Of a stretch of DNA of 64,000 nucleotides, positions 24,743-33,296 are shown piece by piece. The number at the start of each line of letters is the position of its first letter. Position 1 is the stretch's first letter. The position numbers were made by a program, and so were the translations under genes. The notes below the pieces were generated by a model. It was not told the DNA's origin and did no database searches. It saw only the letters and a list, made by a program, of their open reading frames with translations. The DNA is from Stenotrophobium sp040387055 (GTDB taxonomy: Bacteria > Pseudomonadota > Gammaproteobacteria > Nevskiales > Nevskiaceae): contig JAZKEM010000158.1 of assembly GCA_040387055.1 (NCBI GenBank), positions 31,063 through 95,062 on the forward strand. The letters run 5' to 3'.

Positions 24743-25504
24743 TTACTGCAGATTCACAAACATGCCGCCGTCAACGAGCAGCGAAGAGCCGGTGACGTAG
24801 CGCGCCAGATCCGAAGCCAGAAAGACAACGCAACCTGCGACATCATCAGGTTCGCCCAATCGGCCAAGTGGAATACGGCCTTCCATGTATTTTTTCTTGG
24901 CAGGATCCGCCAAGTCTTCCTTGTTGATGTCAGTCGCGATCGTTCCCGGCAAGACTGAATTACAACGAATGCCATAACGCCCAAGTGCGATCGCGCAGGA
25001 CTGCATCAGCGAGTGCACACCAGCCTTCGTTGGCGTGTAGTGCGTTTGCATTTCACCGCCAACCAATGCGCTGATCGAACTAATTGCGATGATCGCGCCA
25101 CCGGATCCCTGCTGCTGCATACGCTTGGCTGCGGCTTGAACCATGTAATAAGCGCCATGCAAATTCACGCGCATTGTGCGTTCAAGTATCTCTGCCGGCA
25201 TGTCGAGAAAAGCATGAAACGGACAGATACCCGCATTGCTGACAAAGACATCAATCTTTCCAAAAGCCTTAACCGCAGCTTCAATAAAAGCTGGCGCAGA
25301 GGCCGCATCAGCAACATCGCCTTTCACCGCAATCGCGCGCTTGCCTAAAGCCTCAATCTCAGCAACCACTGCTGCGGCAGCTTCTGGCTCGTGCAGAAAA
25401 TTGATTGCGACATCAGCGCCCTGTTTTGCACAAGCAATCGCAGTCGCTCGACCAATACCGTGCGCAGCACCCGTGATCAAAACTGTTTTTCCTTGCAGCA
25501 GCAT
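24743..25504 (-). CDS. L-rhamnose 1-dehydrogenase (SDR)
   Basis: This 253-residue classical SDR has cofactor loop TGAAHGIG, NNAG-equivalent SNAG, catalytic Ser (ISSISALVG) and Tyr-Lys in YTPTK. The stretch THYTPTKAGVHSLMQSCAIA followed by LPGTIATDINKEDL closely resembles bacterial NAD(P)-dependent L-rhamnose dehydrogenases (LRA1). It would oxidise L-rhamnose to rhamnono-lactone, the first step of the non-phosphorylative route whose other enzymes are encoded divergently at 26.5-30.3 kb. It lies 46 bp downstream of the IclR regulator on the same strand. Confidence 0.87.
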   Translation of the reverse strand: MLLQGKTVLITGAAHGIGRATAIACAKQGADVAINFLHEPEAAAAVVAEIEALGKRAIAVKGDVADAASAPAFIEAAVKAFGKIDVFVSNAGICPFHAFLDMPAEILERTMRVNLHGAYYMVQAAAKRMQQQGSGGAIIAISSISALVGGEMQTHYTPTKAGVHSLMQSCAIALGRYGIRCNSVLPGTIATDINKEDLADPAKKKYMEGRIPLGRLGEPDDVAGCVVFLASDLARYVTGSSLLVDGGMFVNLQ

Positions 25505-25550
25505 TGACCGCCTCCCCCGAATTTATTCTTTGGAATTTATTTTTTACAGA

Positions 25551-26336
25551 TTACTGCGGCTCGCTCCAGCCAAGTTCACGGCTGATTGCTTCGGTTGTTT
25601 TCTTCACTTCAACAACCAGCTCCGCCATACGCGCATCACTCATATATTGAGCAGCGCTAGAGAGACTGATCGCTGCAATGATATTGCCGCCCGCTTCACG
25701 AATTGGCGCAGCAACACAGCGAATCTGATCTTCGTTTTCTTCAAGATCGAAGGCATAGCCCTGACGCGCATATGTGCGCATACGCTTAAGCCATGTCTTG
25801 AAGAAACTGTCTGAAGCATTCTTTCCGGCTTCGGACAGATACAAGTCATGCCAACTCGCTTCATCCTCATCGAGGATCAGCGCCTTGCCCAAGCCAGTAG
25901 ACGTGACCGGCTGACGCTCGCCAACGCGCGAGCTGATTTCCACACGACGACGTCCGGGAATTTTGTCCAAGTACAAAGCACGTCGACCTTCGAGCGCGCC
26001 CAAATGCACGGTGTCTTCAGAAGCCAAGGCAAGTGCTTCAAGATGCGGCGCCGCAATGCGGATGATGTTCATCTGCTGACGTGCGCCATAGCCCAGCTCT
26101 AAAAGCTTTGGTCCGAGGCTGTAGCCCTCACGCGGAACGAAGGCGAGATAGCGACGCTCGACCAGCACTGAAGCCAATCGATGCGCGGTGCTGCGAGTGA
26201 GATCAAGTTTCTCCGCAAGCTCGGCAAGACCAATGACACCTGCCGCTGCAGCCTCAAGTACATCGAGGCCACGCAGTAGCGTTTGGCTGCCAGAAGGAGC
26301 GGCGGAATCTGCGGTGGTAATTTTGCGTTTGGCCAT
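25551..26336 (-). CDS. IclR-family regulator of L-rhamnose catabolism
   Basis: This 261-residue protein has an N-terminal winged helix (LLRGLDVLEAAAAGVIGLAE, LDLTRSTAHRLASVLVERR) and an IclR effector domain (about 90-255; GALEGRRALYLDKIPGRRRV, VTSTGLGKALILDE, IAAISLSS). The ATG at 26336 gives a normal start (MAKRKITT); a longer frame to 26447 crosses the operator region. It is transcribed with L-rhamnose dehydrogenase and is divergent from rhmD and the remaining pathway genes, with a tandem operator just upstream. The effector is probably a pathway intermediate (inference). Confidence 0.9.
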   Translation of the reverse strand: MAKRKITTADSAAPSGSQTLLRGLDVLEAAAAGVIGLAELAEKLDLTRSTAHRLASVLVERRYLAFVPREGYSLGPKLLELGYGARQQMNIIRIAAPHLEALALASEDTVHLGALEGRRALYLDKIPGRRRVEISSRVGERQPVTSTGLGKALILDEDEASWHDLYLSEAGKNASDSFFKTWLKRMRTYARQGYAFDLEENEDQIRCVAAPIREAGGNIIAAISLSSAAQYMSDARMAELVVEVKKTTEAISRELGWSEPQ

Positions 26337-26353
26337 ATTCTTAGGTTGACTGT

Positions 26354-26390
26354 TTATATCCCATATATTAATATTATATCCCATAATATG
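26354..26390. promoter_or_regulatory. Tandem operator at the IclR/rhmD divergent promoter
   Basis: TTATATCCCATA occurs twice as a perfect direct repeat (26354-26365 and 26374-26385), 20 bp apart. The segment 26373-26390, ATTATATCCCATAATATG, is identical to one upstream of tonB. It is probably bound by the IclR-type regulator encoded next to it. Confidence 0.72.
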
Positions 26391-26532
26391 AAATATACAA
26401 GCAGCAAAGATTGCTTGGGCCGGGGAGACGCGAGATGAATGATCCAATCAGGATGACAGTAAAGCGATGCCCCGTCGCGGCAACGCATTTAACGTAAACA
26501 TACCCACTCTGCTTACCAACCAGACTATAGAC

Positions 26533-27711
26533 ATGACCTTTCCACTGATTAAACACGTTCGCGCATTTGTTGTCCGTGGCGGCGGCGCCGATTACCACGA
26601 TCAGGGCTCTGGCCACTGGATTGACGATCACATCGCCACGCCGATGGCCCGCTACCCTGAATATCGCCAGAGCCGTCAAAGCTTCGGCATCAACGTTCTC
26701 GGTACGCTGGTCGTTGAGATCGAAGCAGCGGATGGCACCGTTGGTTTTGCAGTAACGACCGGCGGCGAGCCTGCGGCTTACATTGTTGAGAAGCATCTCG
26801 CTCGTTTTCTTGAAGGCGCCAGCGTCACTGACTACGAGAAAATCTGGGATCAGATGTACTTCTCGACGCAGTTCTACGGCCGCAAAGGTCTGGTCGTTAA
26901 CGCACTCAGCGGCGTTGATCTCGCGCTGTGGGATCTGTTGGGCAAGCTGCGCAAGGAGCCGGTGTATCACCTGCTCGGCGGCAAGGTTCGTGAAGAGCTG
27001 CAGTTTTACGCCACCAGCTCGCGCCCTGACCTCTCGAAGCAACTCGGCTTCATCGGCGGCAAGATGCCGCTGCATCACGGCCCGGCTGAAGGCGAAGAAG
27101 GCCTGAAGAAAAATATTGCCGAACTGGCCGAGATGCGTGAACGCGTCGGCCCTGACTTCTGGCTGATGCTCGACTGCTGGATGAGCCTCGACCTCAACTA
27201 CGCAACACGCCTCGCGCACGAAGCGCACAAGCACGGCCTCAAGTGGATTGAAGAAGCACTGAGCCCGGACGATTACTGGGGCTATCGCGATCTGAAGAAG
27301 AACGCCCCGAAGGGCATGCTCGTCACCACCGGCGAACACGAAGCCACACGCTGGGGCTTCCGCATGCTGTTGGAAATGGATTGCTGCGACATCATCCAGC
27401 CTGATGTGGGCTGGTGCGGCGGCATCACCGAACTGATCAAGATCTCTGCATTGGCAGACGCACGCGGCGTGATGGTGATTCCGCACGGCTCCAGCGTTTA
27501 CAGCTATCACTTCGTCATCACGCGTCACAACAGTCCGTTTGCCGAGTTCCTGATGATGGCGCCGGATGCCGACGAGGTGGTGCCGATGTTTAACCCGCTA
27601 CTGCTTGATGAGCCAGTGCCGGTCAACGGTCGCTTGAAGCTCGATGACAAACCAGGCTTCGGCGTGCAGCTAAACCCCGCTTGCAAACTCCATCGTCCGT
27701 ACACGCATTAA
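26533..27711 (+). CDS. rhmD: L-rhamnonate dehydratase
   Basis: This 392-residue enolase-superfamily protein has family-specific segments GGGADYHDQGSGHWIDDHIA, SRQSFGINVLGTLVVEIEA, TTGGEPAAYIVEKHL and the metal-ligand region WLMLDCWMSLDLNYA, with EEALSPDDYWGY and VTTGEHEATRWGFRML giving the second and third ligands and IPHGSSVYSYHF carrying the catalytic His. This closely fits RhmD, which dehydrates L-rhamnonate to 2-keto-3-deoxy-L-rhamnonate. The ATG at 26533 matches family N-termini; a longer frame starts at 26467. It is the first gene of the catabolic operon. Confidence 0.95.
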   Translation: MTFPLIKHVRAFVVRGGGADYHDQGSGHWIDDHIATPMARYPEYRQSRQSFGINVLGTLVVEIEAADGTVGFAVTTGGEPAAYIVEKHLARFLEGASVTDYEKIWDQMYFSTQFYGRKGLVVNALSGVDLALWDLLGKLRKEPVYHLLGGKVREELQFYATSSRPDLSKQLGFIGGKMPLHHGPAEGEEGLKKNIAELAEMRERVGPDFWLMLDCWMSLDLNYATRLAHEAHKHGLKWIEEALSPDDYWGYRDLKKNAPKGMLVTTGEHEATRWGFRMLLEMDCCDIIQPDVGWCGGITELIKISALADARGVMVIPHGSSVYSYHFVITRHNSPFAEFLMMAPDADEVVPMFNPLLLDEPVPVNGRLKLDDKPGFGVQLNPACKLHRPYTH

Positions 27712-27729
27712 TAACCCGAGCACGCATCT

Positions 27730-28599
27730 ATGAAATTGCTCCGCCACGGATTGGCAGGCCAGGAAAAACCCGGACTACTCGACAGCAATGGTGTGCTGCG
27801 TGATTTGTCTGGTGTGATTGCTGATATCACTCCACAAGTTCTTTCGAAGTCTGGACTGGCAAAGCTCGCTGCGCTGAATACAAACGATTTGCCAATTGTT
27901 GCAGGCAATCCTCGCCTCGGCGTACCTGTCGCTGGCATCAGTAAGTTTCTCGCTATCGGCCTCAACTTCGCTGATCACGCAGAAGAATCAAAGCTGCCGA
28001 TTCCAACCGAGCCGGTGCTCTTCACCAAAGCCATCAGCTGCCTTAACGGCCCCAACGATGATGTGATGTTGCCGAAGGGTTCCAAGAAAGGCGACTGGGA
28101 AGTAGAACTCGGCTTCATCATGGGCCGCACCGCAAGTTATGTCGAAGAAGCTGAAGCACTCGATTACGTTGCTGGCTATGTTCTAGTTAATGACGTCAGT
28201 GAACGTGAACTCCAGCTCGAGTGCGGCGGCAGTTGGGACAAGGGCAAAGGCTGCGACACGTTTGGACCCGTTGGCCCTTGGCTGGTTACATCGGATGAAG
28301 TGGGCGATCCACAGATCCTTGATATGTGGCTCGACGTCAACGGCAAGCGCATGCAAACCGGTAATAGCCGCACGATGATCTTCACCATCGCCCAGCTGGT
28401 CAGCTACATCAGCAAGTTCATCACGCTGCACCCCGGCGATCTGATTATCACCGGCACGCCGCCTGGCGTTGGTCTCGGACAGAAACCCGAGCCGATCTAT
28501 CTGAAAGCTGGCGACACCATGAGTCTCGGCATTGCCAAGCTCGGTGAGCAGAAACAAAAAGTTGTCGCCTGGCACGCTAGCACTGAGTCAGACGCATGA
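27730..28599 (+). CDS. 2,4-diketo-3-deoxy-L-rhamnonate hydrolase (FAH family)
   Basis: This 289-residue fumarylacetoacetate-hydrolase-fold protein has FLAIGLNFADHAEESKLPIP, the metal-binding WEVELGFIMG (Glu), VNDVSERELQ (Asp) and the GDLIITGTPPGVGLGQK loop. In the diketo pathway (LRA6) it splits 2,4-diketo-3-deoxyrhamnonate into pyruvate and L-lactate. Its place directly after rhmD, and a 4-base overlap with the dehydrogenase gene that would make its substrate, support this over a generic FAH role. Confidence 0.88.
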   Translation: MKLLRHGLAGQEKPGLLDSNGVLRDLSGVIADITPQVLSKSGLAKLAALNTNDLPIVAGNPRLGVPVAGISKFLAIGLNFADHAEESKLPIPTEPVLFTKAISCLNGPNDDVMLPKGSKKGDWEVELGFIMGRTASYVEEAEALDYVAGYVLVNDVSERELQLECGGSWDKGKGCDTFGPVGPWLVTSDEVGDPQILDMWLDVNGKRMQTGNSRTMIFTIAQLVSYISKFITLHPGDLIITGTPPGVGLGQKPEPIYLKAGDTMSLGIAKLGEQKQKVVAWHASTESDA

Positions 28600-29345
28600 G
28601 CACCTTCGCAGGTCGCTTTGCAGGACAAACCGCAGTCATCACCGGCGGCGCTTCAGGCGTTGGCCGTGAACTCGCAGCACGCCTGACCACAGAAGGCGCC
28701 ACCGTTAGCATTTGGGATCGCGATGAATCTGCACTGTCAGAAGCGATTCAATTTACCGGCGCGATTCATAGCAAGGTTGTTGACGTTACCAATGCGGCGC
28801 AGATCTCTGCAGCCGCGCTAGAAGCCAACAGCAAATTAGGTCGCATCGATATTCTGGTGGTCAGCGCTGGTATCACCGGCCCTACCACCACGCTGTGGGA
28901 TTACCCGCTAGAAGACTGGCATCAAGTGATTGATGTCAATTTGAATGGCACTTATCACTGCTGCCGCGCAGTGGTTCCTTACATGCTGAAGAATGATTAC
29001 GGCCGCATCGTCAACATCTCTTCCGTCGCAGGCAAAGAGGGAAACCCCAACGCCTCTGCCTACTCCACTTCAAAAGCAGGCGTCATCGGCCTGACCAAGT
29101 CACTCGGCAAGGAATTGGCGAAGACGGGCATTCGCGTTAACTGCGTGACGCCAGCCACTTTTCGCAGCCCGATCCTTTCGCAGCTGACGCAAGGACAGAT
29201 CGACTACATGCTGTCGCGCATTCCGATGGGTCGCATCGGTGAGACTGAAGAAGTTGCTGCACTGGTTTCATGGCTTGTGAGTCGTGAGTGTTCGTTCAGT
29301 ACAGCTGCGACTTTTGATATCTCCGGCGGTCGGACCACTTACTGA
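28596..29345 (+). CDS. 2-keto-3-deoxy-L-rhamnonate dehydrogenase (SDR)
   Basis: This 249-residue SDR has cofactor loop TGGASGVG, VSAGITGP, catalytic Ser in VNISSVAGKEG and Tyr-Lys in YSTSKAG. SDRs of this type act as LRA5 and oxidise C4 of 2-keto-3-deoxyrhamnonate (or -fuconate) with NAD. Its start overlaps the preceding hydrolase stop (ATGA), so the two steps are translationally coupled. The FAVG-type C-terminus ends FDISGGRTTY. Confidence 0.87.
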   Translation: MSTFAGRFAGQTAVITGGASGVGRELAARLTTEGATVSIWDRDESALSEAIQFTGAIHSKVVDVTNAAQISAAALEANSKLGRIDILVVSAGITGPTTTLWDYPLEDWHQVIDVNLNGTYHCCRAVVPYMLKNDYGRIVNISSVAGKEGNPNASAYSTSKAGVIGLTKSLGKELAKTGIRVNCVTPATFRSPILSQLTQGQIDYMLSRIPMGRIGETEEVAALVSWLVSRECSFSTAATFDISGGRTTY

Positions 29346-29356
29346 GATCGACGGCG

Positions 29357-30256
29357 ATGATCGATTTCCCCATCGTCGATCCGCATCAGCATCTGTGGGA
29401 TTTCAGCCGAAATCACTATGCATGGCTGATGCAGCACCCTCTGCCGCACAATCCGGCCGGGGACTGCACCGCCATCGCCAAGCCTTATGGCCTCAGCGAC
29501 TATCTGAGAGATACGACGGGTTGGTCGATTAAGAAAACCGTGCACGTCGATGCGGGTGCCGATGCCAAAGACGCGCTCAACGAAACACGTTGGCTGCAAG
29601 AGCTTGCCGATCAGCATGGCGCTCCGCAGGGCATCATCGCTTTTGCTGAGTTGAATGATCCTGAAGTGGAATCGCTGCTGGCCGCACATTGGGAATACGC
29701 TAATGTTCGCGGCATTCGCCAGATCATCAACTGGCACAAAGACCCGCTCAAAACCTACACATCGCATGATCTTTTGGAAGATCTTGCATGGCGTCGTGGA
29801 TTCAGTCTTCTGCAGAAGTATGGTCTGTCGTTTGATCTGCAAATTTATCCATCGCAAATGCCTGCTGCCGCCACGCTCGCCGCACGCAATCCCGGCACAC
29901 AAATCATTCTGAATCATGCGGGCATGCCCACTGATCGCGACCCCGCAGGTCTCGAAGCCTGGCGTAAAGGCATGACCCTGCTCGCCAGACAGCCCAATGT
30001 CGCCGTCAAGATTTCCGGGCTGTCGATGATTGACCGCAACTGGACTGTCGAAAGCATTCGACCTTTCGTACTGACCACGATTGAGTTGTTCGGGCCAGAC
30101 CGCTGCATGTTCGCCAGCAACTTCCCTGTGGACAAGCTCTACGGAAGTTTCACCAAGCACTTCTACGCTTACGACCAGATCACTGCTGATTTCAGTCTGG
30201 CCGAGCGTTACAAACTTTTTGCCAATACAGCCGAGGCAATCTATCGGTTGAGCTGA
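29357..30256 (+). CDS. L-rhamnono-lactonase-type amidohydrolase
   Basis: This 299-residue amidohydrolase_2-family protein begins IVDPHQHLWD, which carries the first metal-binding histidines, and has NHAGMPTDRDP with a further His and FASNFPVDKLYG with the conserved Asp near the end. Family members hydrolyse sugar lactones such as L-fucono- and L-rhamnono-lactone. It supplies the only missing step between L-rhamnose dehydrogenase and rhmD, so the lactonase role is strongly implied by context. It starts 11 bp past the dehydrogenase stop. Confidence 0.85.
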   Translation: MIDFPIVDPHQHLWDFSRNHYAWLMQHPLPHNPAGDCTAIAKPYGLSDYLRDTTGWSIKKTVHVDAGADAKDALNETRWLQELADQHGAPQGIIAFAELNDPEVESLLAAHWEYANVRGIRQIINWHKDPLKTYTSHDLLEDLAWRRGFSLLQKYGLSFDLQIYPSQMPAAATLAARNPGTQIILNHAGMPTDRDPAGLEAWRKGMTLLARQPNVAVKISGLSMIDRNWTVESIRPFVLTTIELFGPDRCMFASNFPVDKLYGSFTKHFYAYDQITADFSLAERYKLFANTAEAIYRLS

Positions 30257-30323
30257 ATTTCAGAACCGACCCTCGAATATACGAAGGCGGAACTACAACA
30301 AAACAAGCGACGAGGGGACAGAG

Positions 30324-31565
30324 ATGACAATGCAAACCGCGGAAGTTTCCGCCAATGGAAACGTGCAGCGATCCGCGCTGACTGTGCCGCTGATCTATGC
30401 GATCAGTTGCTTCTTCATCTGGGGCCTCGCCTATGGCCTGCTGGATGTTTTGAACAAACACTTTCAAGACACGCTAGGCGTTGGCAAGGCTGAATCCACT
30501 TGGCTGCAGATCGCCTACTTCGGCGCGTATCTGACTATGAGCCTTCCTGCAGGCGCACTTCTGCGTCGCAAAGGTTACAAGTTCGGACTTCTGACCGGCT
30601 TGTGCATTACTGCCGGCGGCGCCTTTCTGTTCATTCCTTCCGCAGAAGCAGCGAGCTTTCCTTTCTTTGTGATCTCGATGTTCGTGCTCGCAACCGGTCT
30701 CTGCTATCTGGAAACCACGGCAGATACCTACGTCAACGTGCTGGGCCCTGCCAATCGTTCTGAGCATCGCCTCAATCTCGCGCAGTCCTTTAATGGTCTC
30801 GGTGCCTTCATGGGGCCAATCATTGGTGGCGCTCTGTTTTTTGGCGGCACGGTCGGAGCTGATAACGCTCATGATTCTATCCAGACGACCTACGCGGTTA
30901 TCGGCGTATTGGTTCTGCTCTTCGCAATTCTGCTCTCTCGCGCGCACCTGCCAGAGATTGCGGAACCTGAATCCACGCATGGCGATGGACAAGGTGCACT
31001 CTCGAGCGAACGCCACTTTGTTCTGGGCGTGACAACTCAAGCGCTGTATATCGGTGCTCAAGTGGGCATCGGCGCTTTCTTCATCAACCTTGTTACCGAA
31101 ACATGGGCAGGGCTCAGCTCGCAGAACGGCGCTTACATGCTGTCGATCGGCATGCTGCTGTTTCTTGTTGGTCGCTTTGTAACGACCGGACTGATGACGC
31201 GCTTTGCACCCCGCAATATTTTGATGACCTACGGCATCATTAATACCGTGCTGACCGTGGTTGTGGCCTTGGGCATACAGAAAGTCTCAGCCGTCGCGTT
31301 GATCGCCGTGTTCTTTTTTATGTCTACGATGTTCGCCACCATCTTCACCTTGGGTGTTAAAGATCTTGGTGCAAACACCAAGCGCGCGTCCTCCATCATG
31401 GTGATGGCCATTGGTGGCGGTGTATTGCTGCCCTACCCAATGGGACTGATCGCAGAATCTTTCGGCACTGCTGCAGCCTTCTTCCTGCCTGCCGCGTGCT
31501 TTGTTCTGGTGGCGTTCTATGGCTGGAAAGGCTCACAGATCTCCAGACCGAATTCCAAAGCCTAA
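30324..31565 (+). CDS. FucP-type sugar:proton symporter (MFS), likely L-rhamnose
   Basis: This 413-residue protein has about 12 membrane segments. Family marks include CFFIWGLAYGLLDVLNKHFQ, the KAESTWLQIAYFGAYLTMSL stretch and ETTADTYVNVLGP, all typical of the fucose permease branch of the MFS. It lies in the inner membrane and would import a 6-deoxyhexose with protons. Placement directly after the lactonase gene points to L-rhamnose (inference). A good AGGGG ribosome site precedes the ATG. Confidence 0.88.
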   Translation: MTMQTAEVSANGNVQRSALTVPLIYAISCFFIWGLAYGLLDVLNKHFQDTLGVGKAESTWLQIAYFGAYLTMSLPAGALLRRKGYKFGLLTGLCITAGGAFLFIPSAEAASFPFFVISMFVLATGLCYLETTADTYVNVLGPANRSEHRLNLAQSFNGLGAFMGPIIGGALFFGGTVGADNAHDSIQTTYAVIGVLVLLFAILLSRAHLPEIAEPESTHGDGQGALSSERHFVLGVTTQALYIGAQVGIGAFFINLVTETWAGLSSQNGAYMLSIGMLLFLVGRFVTTGLMTRFAPRNILMTYGIINTVLTVVVALGIQKVSAVALIAVFFFMSTMFATIFTLGVKDLGANTKRASSIMVMAIGGGVLLPYPMGLIAESFGTAAAFFLPAACFVLVAFYGWKGSQISRPNSKA

Positions 31566-31596
31566 ACTCCAATACGCGCTCTATAGAAGACAGAAC

Positions 31597-33261
31597 ATGT
31601 CCAACGCTAATGACCTTCAATCAGCTCCACTGTCCTATTCCAATGGTCCGAGCACCGTACCCCTGCTCGGTCAGACCATCGGCGAAAATCTACGTCGCAC
31701 CGTAGAGCGTTTTGCTGAACGCGAAGCACTGGTGGTGCCATTTCAAAACTATCGCGCGAACTATCGTCAGTTCTGGGACGAAGTCGGTCTTGCAGCTCGT
31801 GGCCTGATGGCACGCGGCGTACAGAAAGGTGATCGCGTCGGCATCTGGGCACCCAATCGCTATGAATGGGTCATCGTTCAATACGCTACCGCGCGTATCG
31901 GCGCGATTCTGGTCAACATCAACCCAGCCTATAAAACGGCAGAACTCGAATATGCACTGAAGCTGTCCGGCATCAGCGTTCTGATTCTGGCCAAAGCTTT
32001 CCGTACGACCAACTATGTCGAGATGCTGGACGAAGTACGTGGCAAGTGCCCTGATCTTCGTGACGCTTTAATTCTAGAAAATGATTGGCAGTCACTACTG
32101 AAACAAAGTGAGCAGGTTTCTGAAGCGCAACTCAACGAACGTGAAGCGGGCCTGCAGTTCGATGATCCGATCAACATCCAGTTCACCTCAGGCACGACAG
32201 GCCTGCCCAAGGGCGCCACACTCAGTCATCACAATATTCTCAACAACGGCTATTTCGTTGGCCTGACCTGTCGCTATACCGAACAGGATCGCGTTTGCAT
32301 TCCCGTGCCCTTCTATCACTGCTTCGGCATGGTTCTAGGCAATCTCGCCTGCACAGCGCACGGCGCTTGCATGGTGATTCCTGCTGAGAGCTTCGATGCT
32401 TATGAAACGCTTAGCACGGTGCAAACAGAACGCTGCACTTCGCTCTACGGTGTGCCGACGATGTTTATCGGCGAACTTGAGCATCCTGAATTTTCAAAGT
32501 TTGATCTGTCGACTTTGCGCACCGGCATCATGGCAGGCTCACCCTGCCCGGTCGAGGTGATGAAGAAAGTGACGACGCTAATGAATATGCGCGAAGTCAC
32601 CATCGGCTATGGCATGACGGAAACCTCACCGATCTCGACACAGAACGCTGCAGACGATCCGTTTGATCGCCGCGTCTCAACGGTGGGTCGTGTGCACCCG
32701 CACGTCGAGATCAAGATCATTGATCCGGAAACCGGCGCGATTGTTCCCTGTGGAACACCAGGCGAATTCTGCACCCGCGGCTATTCGGTGATGATTGGTT
32801 ACTGGAATAACGAAGAAGCCACACAGAAGGCGATTGATCGCGGTCACTGGATGCATACCGGCGATCTTGCGACTTTGGATGAGGAAGGCTACGTCAAGAT
32901 TGTTGGCCGCATTAAAGACATGATCATCCGCGGCGGCGAGAACATCTTCCCTAGAGAAATCGAAGAATTCCTCTACGCACATCCCTGCGTTTCAGATGTG
33001 CAGGTGATCGGCGTGCCGAGCGAGAAGTATGGCGAAGAAGTGATGGCCTGGATCAAGGTCCGTGAAGGTTCCATCGCCACTGGCGAAGAACTACAGGCTT
33101 ACTGCAAGGGCCGCATCGCCACGTACAAGATTCCGCGCTACTGGAAGTTTGTGGATAGCTTCCCGATGACGGTCACCGGCAAGATCCAGAAATTCCGCAT
33201 GCGTGATGTCGCGATTGAAGAGTTGAAATTGAATAAAGCGGCAGGCATCGCCACCGCTTGA
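31597..33261 (+). CDS. Acyl-CoA synthetase, AMP-binding family
   Basis: This 554-residue adenylate-forming enzyme has the P-loop FTSGTTGLPKGATLSHHN, IGYGMTETSPIS, the GDLATLDEEGYVKIVGR hinge, GGENIFPREIEEFL and the C-terminal catalytic lysine in TVTGKIQKFRM. It resembles medium/long-chain or aromatic acyl-CoA ligases (FadD/AcsA-like). It follows the permease by 31 bp and ends the plus-strand operon. A role for fatty-acid activation does not fit rhamnose breakdown; activation of hydroxycinnamate or another acyl group freed by the nearby esterases is possible but unproven. Confidence 0.88.
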   Translation: MSNANDLQSAPLSYSNGPSTVPLLGQTIGENLRRTVERFAEREALVVPFQNYRANYRQFWDEVGLAARGLMARGVQKGDRVGIWAPNRYEWVIVQYATARIGAILVNINPAYKTAELEYALKLSGISVLILAKAFRTTNYVEMLDEVRGKCPDLRDALILENDWQSLLKQSEQVSEAQLNEREAGLQFDDPINIQFTSGTTGLPKGATLSHHNILNNGYFVGLTCRYTEQDRVCIPVPFYHCFGMVLGNLACTAHGACMVIPAESFDAYETLSTVQTERCTSLYGVPTMFIGELEHPEFSKFDLSTLRTGIMAGSPCPVEVMKKVTTLMNMREVTIGYGMTETSPISTQNAADDPFDRRVSTVGRVHPHVEIKIIDPETGAIVPCGTPGEFCTRGYSVMIGYWNNEEATQKAIDRGHWMHTGDLATLDEEGYVKIVGRIKDMIIRGGENIFPREIEEFLYAHPCVSDVQVIGVPSEKYGEEVMAWIKVREGSIATGEELQAYCKGRIATYKIPRYWKFVDSFPMTVTGKIQKFRMRDVAIEELKLNKAAGIATA

Positions 33262-33269
33262 TCATAAAA

Positions 33270-33296
33270 CGGCGGTCTTAACGACCGCCGAGTTTT
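33270..33296. terminator. Bidirectional terminator between acyl-CoA synthetase and TPR gene
   Basis: CGGCGGTC pairs with GACCGCCG over five bases, flanked by AAAA on one side and AGTTTT on the other. The minus-strand stop codon lies in its loop. Confidence 0.9.

Noticed and set aside
26374..27528. 384-codon minus-strand frame opposite rhmD
   Set aside because: rhmD on the other strand has every family motif; this frame has none and crosses the regulatory region.
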